Below, one piece after another: positions 21,648-29,394 of a stretch of DNA of 64,000 nt. A model generated the notes under the pieces. It was not told where the DNA came from. It saw only the letters and a list, made by a program, of their open reading frames with translations, and made no database searches. The DNA is from a virus. The position numbers were made by a program, and so were the translations under genes. The number at the start of each line of letters is the position of its first letter. The stretch's first letter is position 1. The DNA lies in IMG/VR virus record IMGVR_UViG_3300050821_018050, positions 95,806 through 159,805 of that record; one strand, given 5' to 3'.

Positions 21648-21750
21648 AATAATTATCGTATCCTATTGTAAATAAAAATGCAACATCTTTATTCTGGAAT
21701 AATTTGATGTGCAATCCGTTACGATTTCGCCATGTATAACTTATGGACAT
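21640..21750 (-). CDS. Y/W array microprotein, 36 aa
   Basis: MSISYTWRNRNGLHIKLFQN start, then KDVAFLFTIGYDNYYA. It shows that the family reaches the promoter-proximal part of the right array. Overlaps both neighbours. Function unknown. Confidence 0.65.
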   Translation of the reverse strand: MSISYTWRNRNGLHIKLFQNKDVAFLFTIGYDNYYA

Positions 21751-21911
21751 TTTAAAGTACTCAATTCTTCATCCAGCTCTATTTTATAGATAGGCTCATA
21801 ATATTTTTTCCAAACGCCATTCTCTGCGCTAAATATTTTCCACAATGCCGCAATATCTCTAAGTCTACGATCCGGTAGATAATAAGGTCCATCGATACAA
21901 AAACTTTTCAT
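21741..21911 (-). CDS. Array protein, 56 aa
   Basis: MKSFCIDGPYYLPDRRLRDI start, then WKIFSAENGVWKKYYEPIYK. ATGA overlap. Function unknown. Confidence 0.65.
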   Translation of the reverse strand: MKSFCIDGPYYLPDRRLRDIAALWKIFSAENGVWKKYYEPIYKIELDEELSTLKCP

Positions 21912-22084
21912 TCACCGCTGGCCTGTAGGCAACCTGTGCCAAAAGTTTTAAAAAGTTTCTTTAATTCTTTATCTTCTGTGATTTTAGCTTTTTGGCATGC
22001 AGCCAAAGTAGGATATCTGTGATAACCTGATTGATAGCCGCCCCCAGACAAAGTAATAAAAACGTAAAGAATCCAAGGAGTCAT
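21908..22084 (-). CDS. Small protein, 58 aa
   Basis: MTPWILYVFITLSGGGYQSG then YHRYPTLAACQKAKITEDKE, ending TGCLQASGE. The short hydrophobic start and paired Cys look like a secreted or periplasmic peptide. ATGA overlaps on both sides. Function unknown. Confidence 0.65.
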   Translation of the reverse strand: MTPWILYVFITLSGGGYQSGYHRYPTLAACQKAKITEDKELKKLFKTFGTGCLQASGE

Positions 22085-22257
22085 TTCTTTTTCACTTTCA
22101 GTAACTTAATGCAAGTTTTACAAGTGACATATTTTTTAGTTTTGCGGCAACAGGCAGCGCGGTCAGGGTTCTTTTCTTCTAAAACGATATTTGGATTACC
22201 GCAAAGATGTTCGGTAGGTGTGTCTTCGATAAAAAAGTGACGTACTGGTTTTTTCAT
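22081..22257 (-). CDS. Small zinc-binding-type protein, 58 aa
   Basis: HLCGN at about 17-21, CCRKTKKYVTCKTCIKLLK at about 36-55: Cys/His spacing fits a treble-clef or ribbon-like zinc site with a very basic C-terminus. ATGA overlap with both neighbours. Confidence 0.7.
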   Translation of the reverse strand: MKKPVRHFFIEDTPTEHLCGNPNIVLEEKNPDRAACCRKTKKYVTCKTCIKLLKVKKK

Positions 22258-22466
22258 TTTAGTCCTTTAATCGGATCTTTATACCCGATGAATTTGAGTT
22301 TATTTTTAACGGCGAACTTGTATGGGAAACAATTTAAGATTTTAAAGGTAGGTTTACCGTAATGCAATTGCGAATGCATGACCGTTTCACCGCCACAATA
22401 GCATTTTTGGACTAAAAAGAATTGTTTGGTCTTAAGGTTCTGATAATAACGATTTTTGTTGGCCAT
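22254..22466 (-). CDS. Small basic protein, 70 aa
   Basis: MANKNRYYQNLKTKQFFLVQ start with KCYCGGETVMHSQLHYGKPT in the middle; Tyr/Phe/Lys-rich beta pattern. Starts one base after the upstream stop. Function unknown. Confidence 0.7.
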   Translation of the reverse strand: MANKNRYYQNLKTKQFFLVQKCYCGGETVMHSQLHYGKPTFKILNCFPYKFAVKNKLKFIGYKDPIKGLK

Positions 22467-22467
22467 A

Positions 22468-22830
22468 TTAATAATCCTCTTCGAGAAATGTGTTGATCCA
22501 AATCTGATTATCCTGGTAGGTTAATCCGGTAACTTTAAGCTGAGATGCGTTTCCCCATTTAGATGCCCAAACTGGTGTTTTTGAATTATAAGTAAATTCT
22601 CCACCTTTATATCCAGTAAATTCTTTACCATTTAATGCTTCTTCAAGTTGTGCAATTAATGTACCAACCGTATTAAAATCGTTTGTTGTGGGTACCAGAG
22701 CCACATGGTCGTAATAGCCTCTATAACTGCTAATGTCGCCTAAATTAACGGTTTCACCGTAATATTTGGTAACTACTGGATAATTAAGATTAAATTTTTT
22801 GAGTTCATCTACAAGTTGTCCTAATCTCAT
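22468..22830 (-). CDS. Conserved-type phage hypothetical, 120 aa
   Basis: Contains GDISSYRGYYDHVALVPTTN (about 31-50), which resembles small phage proteins with 'SYRGYYDH' that I recall as conserved but uncharacterised. N-terminal LVDELKKFNLNYPVVTKYYG. AAGGA upstream of ATG at 22830. Confidence 0.8.
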   Translation of the reverse strand: MRLGQLVDELKKFNLNYPVVTKYYGETVNLGDISSYRGYYDHVALVPTTNDFNTVGTLIAQLEEALNGKEFTGYKGGEFTYNSKTPVWASKWGNASQLKVTGLTYQDNQIWINTFLEEDY

Positions 22831-22943
22831 TATTTTTCCTTCCTGCCCCGAATTCTATATGAGGCGTCCATGGCAGCTAATACAACATTAGATCCTATTA
22901 ACAGGAAAATAGAAAGACCGGGGTGCTGTAAAAAGAATTCCAA
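22830..22943 (-). CDS. Small membrane protein, 37 aa, first gene of right array
   Basis: TTG start with an AAAGG site five bases upstream. MEFFLQHPGLSIFLLIGSNV then VLAAMDASYRIRGRKEK: one membrane helix and a basic cytoplasmic-type tail. Its stop overlaps the next start as TAATG. Function unknown. Confidence 0.6.
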   Translation of the reverse strand: MEFFLQHPGLSIFLLIGSNVVLAAMDASYRIRGRKEK

Positions 22944-22961
22944 TGGCTACCTTTCAAAAGT

Positions 22962-23054
22962 TAGGCGCTAGAGTCCGCTTGGATTGGTCTGCCACCCAAT
23001 AACTTCGAAAGGGGGATTAAGAGGTGAGGTAGCAGACTTGCACTCCAGCGCCTA
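22962..23054 (-). ncRNA. Structured 5' leader RNA
   Basis: On the minus strand a 13-bp stem (TAGGCGCTGGAGT with ACTCTAGCGCCTA, one G-T pair) encloses an asymmetric internal loop, then an 11-bp stem (GTCTGCTACCT with GGGTGGCAGAC) and an apical region. The structure begins where transcription from the promoter at 23060-23088 is predicted to start and ends 19 bases before the first array gene. No known riboswitch, ribozyme or tRNA was recognised. The inverted repeat would also fold on the plus strand. Confidence 0.6.
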
Positions 23055-23059
23055 CAATA

Positions 23060-23088
23060 AGAATACCATGGATTTGGCAGAAAAGCAA
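23060..23088 (-). promoter_or_regulatory. Sigma70-like promoter of right array
   Basis: Minus-strand TTGCTT (23088-23083), 17-base spacer, TATTCT (23065-23060). Predicted first transcribed base falls at about 23053-23054, the first base of the stem structure. Both boxes deviate from consensus by two bases. Confidence 0.5.
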
Positions 23089-23100
23089 GAACAAAATTTA

Positions 23101-23114
23101 CCTAATATTTCAAT
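23101..23114 (+). promoter_or_regulatory. Rightward CCTAATATT motif
   Basis: CCTAATATTTCAAT, ending two bases before ATG at 23117. If TAATAT acts as a -10, the mRNA would begin at or near the ATG; no ribosome-binding sequence is visible for this gene. Confidence 0.55.
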
Positions 23115-23116
23115 TG

Positions 23117-23761
23117 ATGTCTGTTCAAAAAGTGGATTCCCTTATCATCGGTAAAGGGGCGATTAATTCTAATGCCCAATCAGCTCAAATCTTCGCTTCA
23201 ACGCTGGCTGTAGGCGTTTATAGCGCTTCTACGTCGTATGTGGATCAGGCATGTGTTGAATATTCCGGTGCTATTTATCGTTCTATAGGCGGCTCTAATC
23301 TGGGCAATACACCTTCTTCGAGCCCTACTGTTTGGGAAGTCATAATCAAAACGATTCAAGACGGAGATGCGTGTTTTGTCGTAAATAGTGGGAATTCTGA
23401 TTTACAGATCCGATTAAACGGCGTTTGGTCATCCTTTGGCGGCAAACCATACAGTCTCTCTTTAAACGATAATCAGACATCACCGATTGCGGCCTTTAGT
23501 TATCCAGGGTCTGCGATGCCATATGCCATTTTAGAGGTTCGCGTCCGAAGAAACAACGGATTCTCTTCAGCAAAAGTTTACACATACAATGTTGTGACCG
23601 ATGGGTCTAACGTGCAATATTCCTCATCTGGTGTTGACCTTGGAGTTGATACGGGAGTTACTTTTACCGTCGCCATAGTTACCGGTCAAGTTCAATTCCA
23701 ATATACATCCACTAACTTAGGTCAAAGCATTCAACTTGACTATAGCATAAAAGGATTTTAA
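23117..23761 (+). CDS. Tail fibre-associated protein, 214 aa
   Basis: Begins MSVQKVDSLIIGKGAINSNA. Thr/Ser/Gly/Asn-rich beta protein; residues about 30-75 (STSYVDQACVEYSGAIYRSI ... WEVI) resemble a carbohydrate-binding-type module with a conserved Trp. Its C-terminal 80 residues (VGVD.. VTFTVAIVTGQVQFQYTSTN) match the C-terminal repeat of the protein at 25078-26376. A TTG at 23114 is directly in frame. First gene of the rightward fibre operon. Confidence 0.75.
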   Translation: MSVQKVDSLIIGKGAINSNAQSAQIFASTLAVGVYSASTSYVDQACVEYSGAIYRSIGGSNLGNTPSSSPTVWEVIIKTIQDGDACFVVNSGNSDLQIRLNGVWSSFGGKPYSLSLNDNQTSPIAAFSYPGSAMPYAILEVRVRRNNGFSSAKVYTYNVVTDGSNVQYSSSGVDLGVDTGVTFTVAIVTGQVQFQYTSTNLGQSIQLDYSIKGF

Positions 23762-23763
23762 GT

Positions 23764-25068
23764 ATGTCTCAAATACCACCAAATCAAGGAGCAATTAAGT
23801 CGTCAGAAATAGCTACTGATTCTGCGATCTCGGCCATTGGCTCTACTTCTGGGACCGATCTATTTTCTGTTGTTGGACAAATACAACAATTAGCTCTTGA
23901 TGCTTTCTTTAAACAAAGTCTTTCGCCTTTTTCTTTGGGTGAGCTTTTTTGGGACGGCACGCAGGTTTTCTTTAATCAAAATGGTCGCGGCAATAATTTA
24001 ATGGTTCGGGTTTTACAGACTCAAGATGCTTCGCTAAGAACGATCGATCTAATGATGACCGGAAGTAATTCTGGAAACACTGCAACAACTTTTTTCAATA
24101 TTCCTCTAAATAATAATGATCTAATGTATCTTGAAATTGATAGAGCTACACTATTATCAGCGCCAGGTGGGATCTTAACGATTCAAAATAACGCTTCGGG
24201 TGGATCTTTGGTGGCCGGAAAAACTTTAAAAGTTATTAATATGACTTCTTCCACCGGATTGCCTCAATTAACTTCTATGCTGGACGGCACGGGCACTTCT
24301 TTGTATATTCCTATCGCTTATCGTTATGATTGGACTGACGGAGTTACAAATTTTCAAGATTTAAATTGGGCCATTAATCGTGAACGCTGGCCAATGAATA
24401 CAATTTCTTATCTGGGTACTCCTGTTGCAGGAGGAATTGAGCCGACCGGAACAGGATTAGATTTCTGGGGTCCAACTGCTCCGGTGGGTTACGTTATGGC
24501 GTCTGGAAGAACAATTGGTAATGCTGGTACTAATGCATCCGAACGTGCAAATTCTGATACTGCCGCTTTATTTACTTTATTTTGGACTAATTATTCTGAT
24601 GCTACATTACCGATGTACACAAATTCAGGATTCCCTCAAGCTCGCGGAGCCAGCGCGGCTGCTGATTTTGCAGCTAGTATGTTAATGACCATTCCTGATA
24701 AGCGCGGCAGAGTTTCTGTCGGAAAAGATGACATGGGCGGAACTGCAGCAAATAGAATTACTGCTGGCGGATCTGGCGTTCCGGGCACAACTCTTGGCGG
24801 CGCTGGTGGTGAAGAAACGCACACTCTATCACAAGGGGAGATGCCCGTTCACGCACATTCAGTTAACGATCCATCTCACGCTCATAATCTTCAATCTCAA
24901 AATGGTGGTGGCGGTAATCCTGGAAGCAATTATGGTACTGGCGCTAACGCATTAACTTGGCATACCGCTGCTGCAGTAACAGGCATATCGCTTAATAATG
25001 CTGGTGGTGGTGCCCCACACAATAATACTCAGCCAACAATAATTTGTAATTACATTATCAAGCTTTAA
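23764..25068 (+). CDS. Tail-collar-domain protein, 434 aa
   Basis: C-terminal half matches phage tail-collar proteins: PVGYVMASGRTIG at about 240, MTIPDKRGRVSVGKDDMGG at about 302-320, GEMPVHAHSVNDPSHAH with metal-binding-type His pairs at about 358-374, and final NTQPTIICNYIIKL. The N-terminal 220 residues are beta-rich and probably attach to the virion. Role: host recognition structure at the tail tip. Two bases after the preceding gene, AAGGA-type site upstream. Confidence 0.85.
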   Translation: MSQIPPNQGAIKSSEIATDSAISAIGSTSGTDLFSVVGQIQQLALDAFFKQSLSPFSLGELFWDGTQVFFNQNGRGNNLMVRVLQTQDASLRTIDLMMTGSNSGNTATTFFNIPLNNNDLMYLEIDRATLLSAPGGILTIQNNASGGSLVAGKTLKVINMTSSTGLPQLTSMLDGTGTSLYIPIAYRYDWTDGVTNFQDLNWAINRERWPMNTISYLGTPVAGGIEPTGTGLDFWGPTAPVGYVMASGRTIGNAGTNASERANSDTAALFTLFWTNYSDATLPMYTNSGFPQARGASAAADFAASMLMTIPDKRGRVSVGKDDMGGTAANRITAGGSGVPGTTLGGAGGEETHTLSQGEMPVHAHSVNDPSHAHNLQSQNGGGGNPGSNYGTGANALTWHTAAAVTGISLNNAGGGAPHNNTQPTIICNYIIKL

Positions 25069-25077
25069 AGGTTAACT

Positions 25078-26376
25078 ATGGAAAATAATTTTCGCCGGTT
25101 TGAGGGCGGCTTCAGCGTAAAAGGAACTTTTTCAAGCGATCCGGCACAAGGAACGTCTGGAGACGTATATTATAACACCACCTTAAATACTTTTAAATAT
25201 TATAATGGAACGCATTGGGCACCAATGGGTGGCGGATCTGGTGGAGTAATTAAAGTAACTTTAATTGATCAAGTTACTTCAAGTCTGCCTTCTTCTACGC
25301 CTTACACTATTGACTCAGTGGCATTAGCTGATCAAGATACTGTTCTTTTCACTAATTTAACGAGTGGAGCAAATGAAATTTATCAAGCAAGTATTTCTGG
25401 GTCCACGATTACTTGGACTCTTACTACTCCATTTGCCGGAGGATTGAACGCGGCTCCTGCAGCAAGCGATCAGGTTATTATTGCTCAGGGTACTGCATTT
25501 GCCCAACAAGTCGGCACATTCAATGGCACTAATTGGGCATTTAATCAATACGTAAGATATTTTAATGGATTAGATTATTGGGAGCAATCTGCTACACAAA
25601 CATCAAATTTAATTGACAATAATCAAAATGATGTTTTTACGATGAACGTAAGTGGATCTGAAAATCTTAAAGTAGATTATTCTGTTTCAAGGGGTGGCAC
25701 TAAATCTGTCGGTACTCTTCATATTACTTCAGATGATACCAATGTAAGTTTGGCTGATACCGGAACCGATCTTGGTGATACCGGAGTAAGCTTCTCTGCG
25801 TTAGTTATTTCTGGTGTTTTACACGTACAATATACCACAACGTCTACCGGTTTTGCTGGTGTAATGAAATATGACATCAAGCGCTGGTCGGACGCCCCTG
25901 GTGGGCCTGCGGGAGTGCCTTCTTATACAGGTGGAACATCTGGGATCGGCGCAGCCGGTACCAATACACAAGTTCAATACAATGATTCTGGTGATCTAGG
26001 AGCTGACGCAAATTTTACATGGGATAAAACTACACAAATGCTTCAAGTAGGCGGTCAAGTGGTAAGTTCTGTTAACAGTTTGACATTACTAGATAATCAA
26101 CCGACAGATCAACCGCTTTTCTCATATAATGCAGCAGCTTATCCTAATATGATAGTCAACTACAGCATCGCTCGTGGGGGAGATGTAGAAGTAGGCCGCA
26201 TGTTACTTCCAAACAATGGTACGACAGTTGTAATTACTACTGAATCATCATTTACAGGAGTTGTGGGCATAAATTTTTCGGCAATAATTTCAGGGGGCAA
26301 CGTACAGGTACAGTACACAAGCTCATCAACAGGTTCCGGGGGAACTTTTCAGTACTACATCAACGCGTGGGCGTAA
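25078..26376 (+). CDS. Tail fibre protein, 432 aa
   Basis: Residues about 20-50 (GTSGDVYYNTTLNTFKYYNG then THWAPMG) form a module shared with the two following genes. Two copies of a roughly 85-residue beta repeat (about 190-275 and 350-432), each ending 'VQYTSTSTG...YDI/YIN.W', also found at the end of the 23117 product. Probable trimeric fibre or adhesin. Good AAAGG site. Confidence 0.8.
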   Translation: MENNFRRFEGGFSVKGTFSSDPAQGTSGDVYYNTTLNTFKYYNGTHWAPMGGGSGGVIKVTLIDQVTSSLPSSTPYTIDSVALADQDTVLFTNLTSGANEIYQASISGSTITWTLTTPFAGGLNAAPAASDQVIIAQGTAFAQQVGTFNGTNWAFNQYVRYFNGLDYWEQSATQTSNLIDNNQNDVFTMNVSGSENLKVDYSVSRGGTKSVGTLHITSDDTNVSLADTGTDLGDTGVSFSALVISGVLHVQYTTTSTGFAGVMKYDIKRWSDAPGGPAGVPSYTGGTSGIGAAGTNTQVQYNDSGDLGADANFTWDKTTQMLQVGGQVVSSVNSLTLLDNQPTDQPLFSYNAAAYPNMIVNYSIARGGDVEVGRMLLPNNGTTVVITTESSFTGVVGINFSAIISGGNVQVQYTSSSTGSGGTFQYYINAWA

Positions 26377-26385
26377 GGAATTTTT

Positions 26386-28545
26386 ATGGCAAATAACATT
26401 TTCAAATTATCGGGTATTTTACAAGTAGCAGTTTTAACTGCAGATCCATCGGGCGGAGCAGCCGGTTCTATTTATTACAATAGCACTAGTGGCACCTTCC
26501 GTATGTATAACGGAAGCGGCTGGAATGATACTGCGATCGGAACATTGAGTCTCACTGGGCAACCTTTGGCGACTTCTGATGTGATCGTCGGGAATGGTTC
26601 TGGAAATTCTGCCGCTGTGGCAACTTCTGGAGTCGGCGATATCCTTGCTGATGCTACGAACGGTTTAACCATTAAATCTGGTGTGATCGTAAACGCTGAA
26701 ATTAATGCCAGCGCAGCGATCGATTTCTCAAAATTAGCTTCTTTAACTAGTGGATCAATTTTGGTTGGTAATGGTTCTAATGTTCCGACTGCTGTTGCGA
26801 TGTCTGGTGACGTAGCAATCGTTGCTTCTGGTGCAACTACAATTCAACCTGCGGTTGTTTCAAATTCAAAATTGGCTAATATGGCCACTCAAACATTCAA
26901 AGGTCGTAATACTGCGGGTACAGGATCTCCAGAAGATCTTTCTGCTGCTACTGCTGCCGCAATTCTTCCAGCATTCGTTGGAGCTTCTGGTGGAACTACT
27001 GCCGGAACAAAAGGTTCGGTCCCAGCTCCAGCAATCGGCGATGATACTGCCGGTAAATTTTTGAAAGCTGATGGTACATGGACGACTCCTTCTAGCACAG
27101 CAACTACTGCACTCGATGGAACTTTCGTAATCGAAAATTCTAGTGACAATACTAAAAAATTAGCTTTTAGCGCTGCTGGTATTGCAACCGGAACAACTCA
27201 TACTATCACGATGCCAAATGCTGATGTTGACTTAGGCAATTTGACTAATAGTAATATTAGTTCATCTGCTGCCATCGCTGTTAGCAAACTCGCTGCCCAA
27301 ACCGCCAGTAAAGCGTTGGCAAGCGATGCATCTGGATTTATTACACCATCAACCACCACTTCTACAGAACTTGGTTATGTATCTGGTGTTACTTCAGCAA
27401 TCCAAACGCAATTAAATGCTACAGAAAAAACAGCAAATAAAGGCGCTGCAAATGGTTATGCTGGACTAGATGGTGGTGGTAAGGTCCCGGCTGCTCAATT
27501 ACCTAGCACGTTAATGAATTTCAGAGGAGCATGGAATGCTTCTACTAATAGTCCGACTCTCGCAGACGGTACAGGTGCCAACGGTGACGTTTGGCGTGCA
27601 TCAGTAGCAGGTACTCAAAACTTAGGTTCGGGTTCACAAACTTGGGCGGTCGGCGATTTCGCGATTTACAATGGCACCATTTGGCAGCATTCTCCAGCCG
27701 CTGACGGTGTATCTTCTGTAAATGGAAATACCGGTGCAGTAACCGTAAATGCAATTAATCAATTGTCTGGTGATGTTACTACTTCTGCCGCTTCTGGATC
27801 ACAATCTGAAGCTGCTACAATTTCTGCAGGCGCAGTAACTGCCGCAAAACTCGGTACTGTAACTGACGGAGTGACCCTCGACCAATCAGGGGCGGGCGGA
27901 ACTTTAGAAGTAAAAACTGGTGGTATCGCGAATGCTCAAATTGCTTCTGCTGCTGCTATCGCAGTAAATAAATTAGCGGCTCAAACCGCCAGTAAAGCGT
28001 TAGCGAGTGATGCATCTGGATTTATTACACCATCAACCACCACTTCTACAGAACTTGGTTATGTATCTGGTGTTACTTCAGCAATCCAAACACAAATTAA
28101 TGGCAAGATTGCTTCAGTTAGTGCAGATACCACACCTTCTTTGGGTGGGGATTTGAATGCTAACGGTCATGCAATTTACGGCAATTTAAAAATTGCTGCT
28201 ACTTCAGGTGCAACGGATTTCTTAACCGAATTCTATATGCCTGCTACCACTTTAACTGGTGGAACTACTGCAGCATTGACTACTTTCGCTTCAGGAACTT
28301 ATTCGGCCATGGAATTCACTTATACTATCGAAGACACTTCGGCTTCTCCTTCAAATATGCGCGTGGGTAAACTTCGCGTGATTTGTAATGGTACAGCTAT
28401 CGGATTAAGTGATGATTATGCTGAAACTGCTGATTGCGGTACTACCTGGAATGCTGCGGTAGCTACTGGGACTGTCACGATCAGTTACACGACCACTGCC
28501 AGCAATAAAACGTTCAGAGCTTCCGTTAAGCAATTCTTAGCGTAA
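26386..28545 (+). CDS. Tail fibre protein with internal duplication, 719 aa
   Basis: N-terminal module GSIYYNSTSGTFRMYNGSGW (about 26-45), then Ala/Ser/Thr-rich repeats (SGSILVGNGS, AAIAVSKLAAQTASKALASD). A block of about 50 residues ending GYVSGVTSAIQTQ occurs twice, with 83 identical bases at 27325-27407 and 28009-28091. The C-terminal 110 residues (about 610-719) form a distinct beta domain, probably receptor binding. Confidence 0.8.
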   Translation: MANNIFKLSGILQVAVLTADPSGGAAGSIYYNSTSGTFRMYNGSGWNDTAIGTLSLTGQPLATSDVIVGNGSGNSAAVATSGVGDILADATNGLTIKSGVIVNAEINASAAIDFSKLASLTSGSILVGNGSNVPTAVAMSGDVAIVASGATTIQPAVVSNSKLANMATQTFKGRNTAGTGSPEDLSAATAAAILPAFVGASGGTTAGTKGSVPAPAIGDDTAGKFLKADGTWTTPSSTATTALDGTFVIENSSDNTKKLAFSAAGIATGTTHTITMPNADVDLGNLTNSNISSSAAIAVSKLAAQTASKALASDASGFITPSTTTSTELGYVSGVTSAIQTQLNATEKTANKGAANGYAGLDGGGKVPAAQLPSTLMNFRGAWNASTNSPTLADGTGANGDVWRASVAGTQNLGSGSQTWAVGDFAIYNGTIWQHSPAADGVSSVNGNTGAVTVNAINQLSGDVTTSAASGSQSEAATISAGAVTAAKLGTVTDGVTLDQSGAGGTLEVKTGGIANAQIASAAAIAVNKLAAQTASKALASDASGFITPSTTTSTELGYVSGVTSAIQTQINGKIASVSADTTPSLGGDLNANGHAIYGNLKIAATSGATDFLTEFYMPATTLTGGTTAALTTFASGTYSAMEFTYTIEDTSASPSNMRVGKLRVICNGTAIGLSDDYAETADCGTTWNAAVATGTVTISYTTTASNKTFRASVKQFLA
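27325..27407 (+). repeat. 83-base perfect direct repeat, copy 1
   Basis: Identical to 28009-28091 within the same fibre gene, with further similarity on both flanks. Neutral codon positions are also identical, which suggests recent duplication or gene conversion. Confidence 0.9.
28009..28091 (+). repeat. 83-base perfect direct repeat, copy 2
   Basis: Second copy of 27325-27407, 684 bases away and in the same reading frame; recombination between copies would delete 228 codons without a frameshift. Confidence 0.9.
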
Positions 28546-28546
28546 T

Positions 28547-28560
28547 CCTAATATTTTAGT
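28547..28560 (+). promoter_or_regulatory. Rightward CCTAATATT motif
   Basis: CCTAATATTTTAGT, identical over 14 bases to the copy at 36334. It lies in the 88-base gap between two fibre genes. No start codon follows closely; the next gene has its own AAGGA site. Confidence 0.55.
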
Positions 28561-28563
28561 TAC

Positions 28564-28593
28564 TTAGGGAAATTACTTAGGTGGTCTCCCTAA
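28564..28593 (+). terminator. Hairpin in fibre intergenic gap
   Basis: TTAGGGA and TCCCTAA form a 7-bp stem with a 16-base loop. Two TTACTTAGG direct repeats lie at 28560-28568 and 28573-28581. There is no U-tract, so it may be an mRNA stability or processing structure, or a protein-binding site next to the motif at 28547, rather than a terminator. Confidence 0.35.
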
Positions 28594-28633
28594 ATATAAT
28601 TTACAAAAAACTCTTCAAGGAAAGTGATTTGAA

Positions 28634-29386
28634 ATGAGTCAAAATAGTTTTAAGATAGATAAAAGTTTAGTTCTTAAGCCGCAAGGCACTGCGCCAACCA
28701 GCCCTGAAAAGGGGCAGATGTATGTTAATTCGTCTACCAATTTACTCAATTATTATGACGGCACGAATTGGAATCCAGTTGGATATGCCGTTGGTATTTT
28801 TGCTCCCACTATTGCCACTGATGCAACTACCGGGACTGCAGTCGCCCTAGCCCAGCCAGCTACTGGTGTCGTAGAAATAACGAGCGGTACGCTCGTTTCT
28901 GTTAATAACATCCCAGCACCTACAAGTGGATCTTTAGAATTTATTCTCGTTAATCGCACAGGAGTAACAGTCACCATTACTAATAATAGTGGAGGAACTG
29001 CGGCTAACCGTATTCAAACTGGTACTGGCGCGGATATTCCGCTTCTTAATCGTGCGTCCTTATTTTTAACTTATAGTACAAATGAATCTCGCTGGATGGT
29101 TGTCGGTGGAACGGGCGCTGCTCCGACCCTTAGTTCTTTAGGAATCAGAGCTGGGTCACAATCGGTTAGTTCTGGCGCTACGAGCGTTAGTGTTACTTTC
29201 AGTACAACCTTGGGCTCTACCAGTTACGCATTGAATCCTATTTTTATTAATACTGTAGATGCTAGTCCACAATATCAACCAATAACAGTTTCTGCCCAAA
29301 GTGCTACAGGTGCAACCTTTTCATGGAATGCTCCAACCGGGTCTGCAAACTATTCAATCCAATATACGGCAATTTTAAATAGTTAG
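28634..29386 (+). CDS. Tail fibre protein, 250 aa
   Basis: AAGGAAAGTG site before ATG at 28634. N-terminal module PEKGQMYVNSSTNLLNYYDG then TNWNPVG (about 23-50) is shared with the two preceding genes. Residues about 60-165 form a beta domain (LVNRTGVTVTITNNSGG) and the last 80 another (SLGIRAGSQSVSSGATSVSV). Probably an additional fibre or adhesin subunit. Confidence 0.75.
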   Translation: MSQNSFKIDKSLVLKPQGTAPTSPEKGQMYVNSSTNLLNYYDGTNWNPVGYAVGIFAPTIATDATTGTAVALAQPATGVVEITSGTLVSVNNIPAPTSGSLEFILVNRTGVTVTITNNSGGTAANRIQTGTGADIPLLNRASLFLTYSTNESRWMVVGGTGAAPTLSSLGIRAGSQSVSSGATSVSVTFSTTLGSTSYALNPIFINTVDASPQYQPITVSAQSATGATFSWNAPTGSANYSIQYTAILNS

Positions 29387-29394
29387 GAACTAAT

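Noticed and set aside
22962-23054. tRNA or hammerhead ribozyme reading of the stem structure
   Set aside because: No T-arm, anticodon arm or CUGAUGA/GAAA core fits on either strand.
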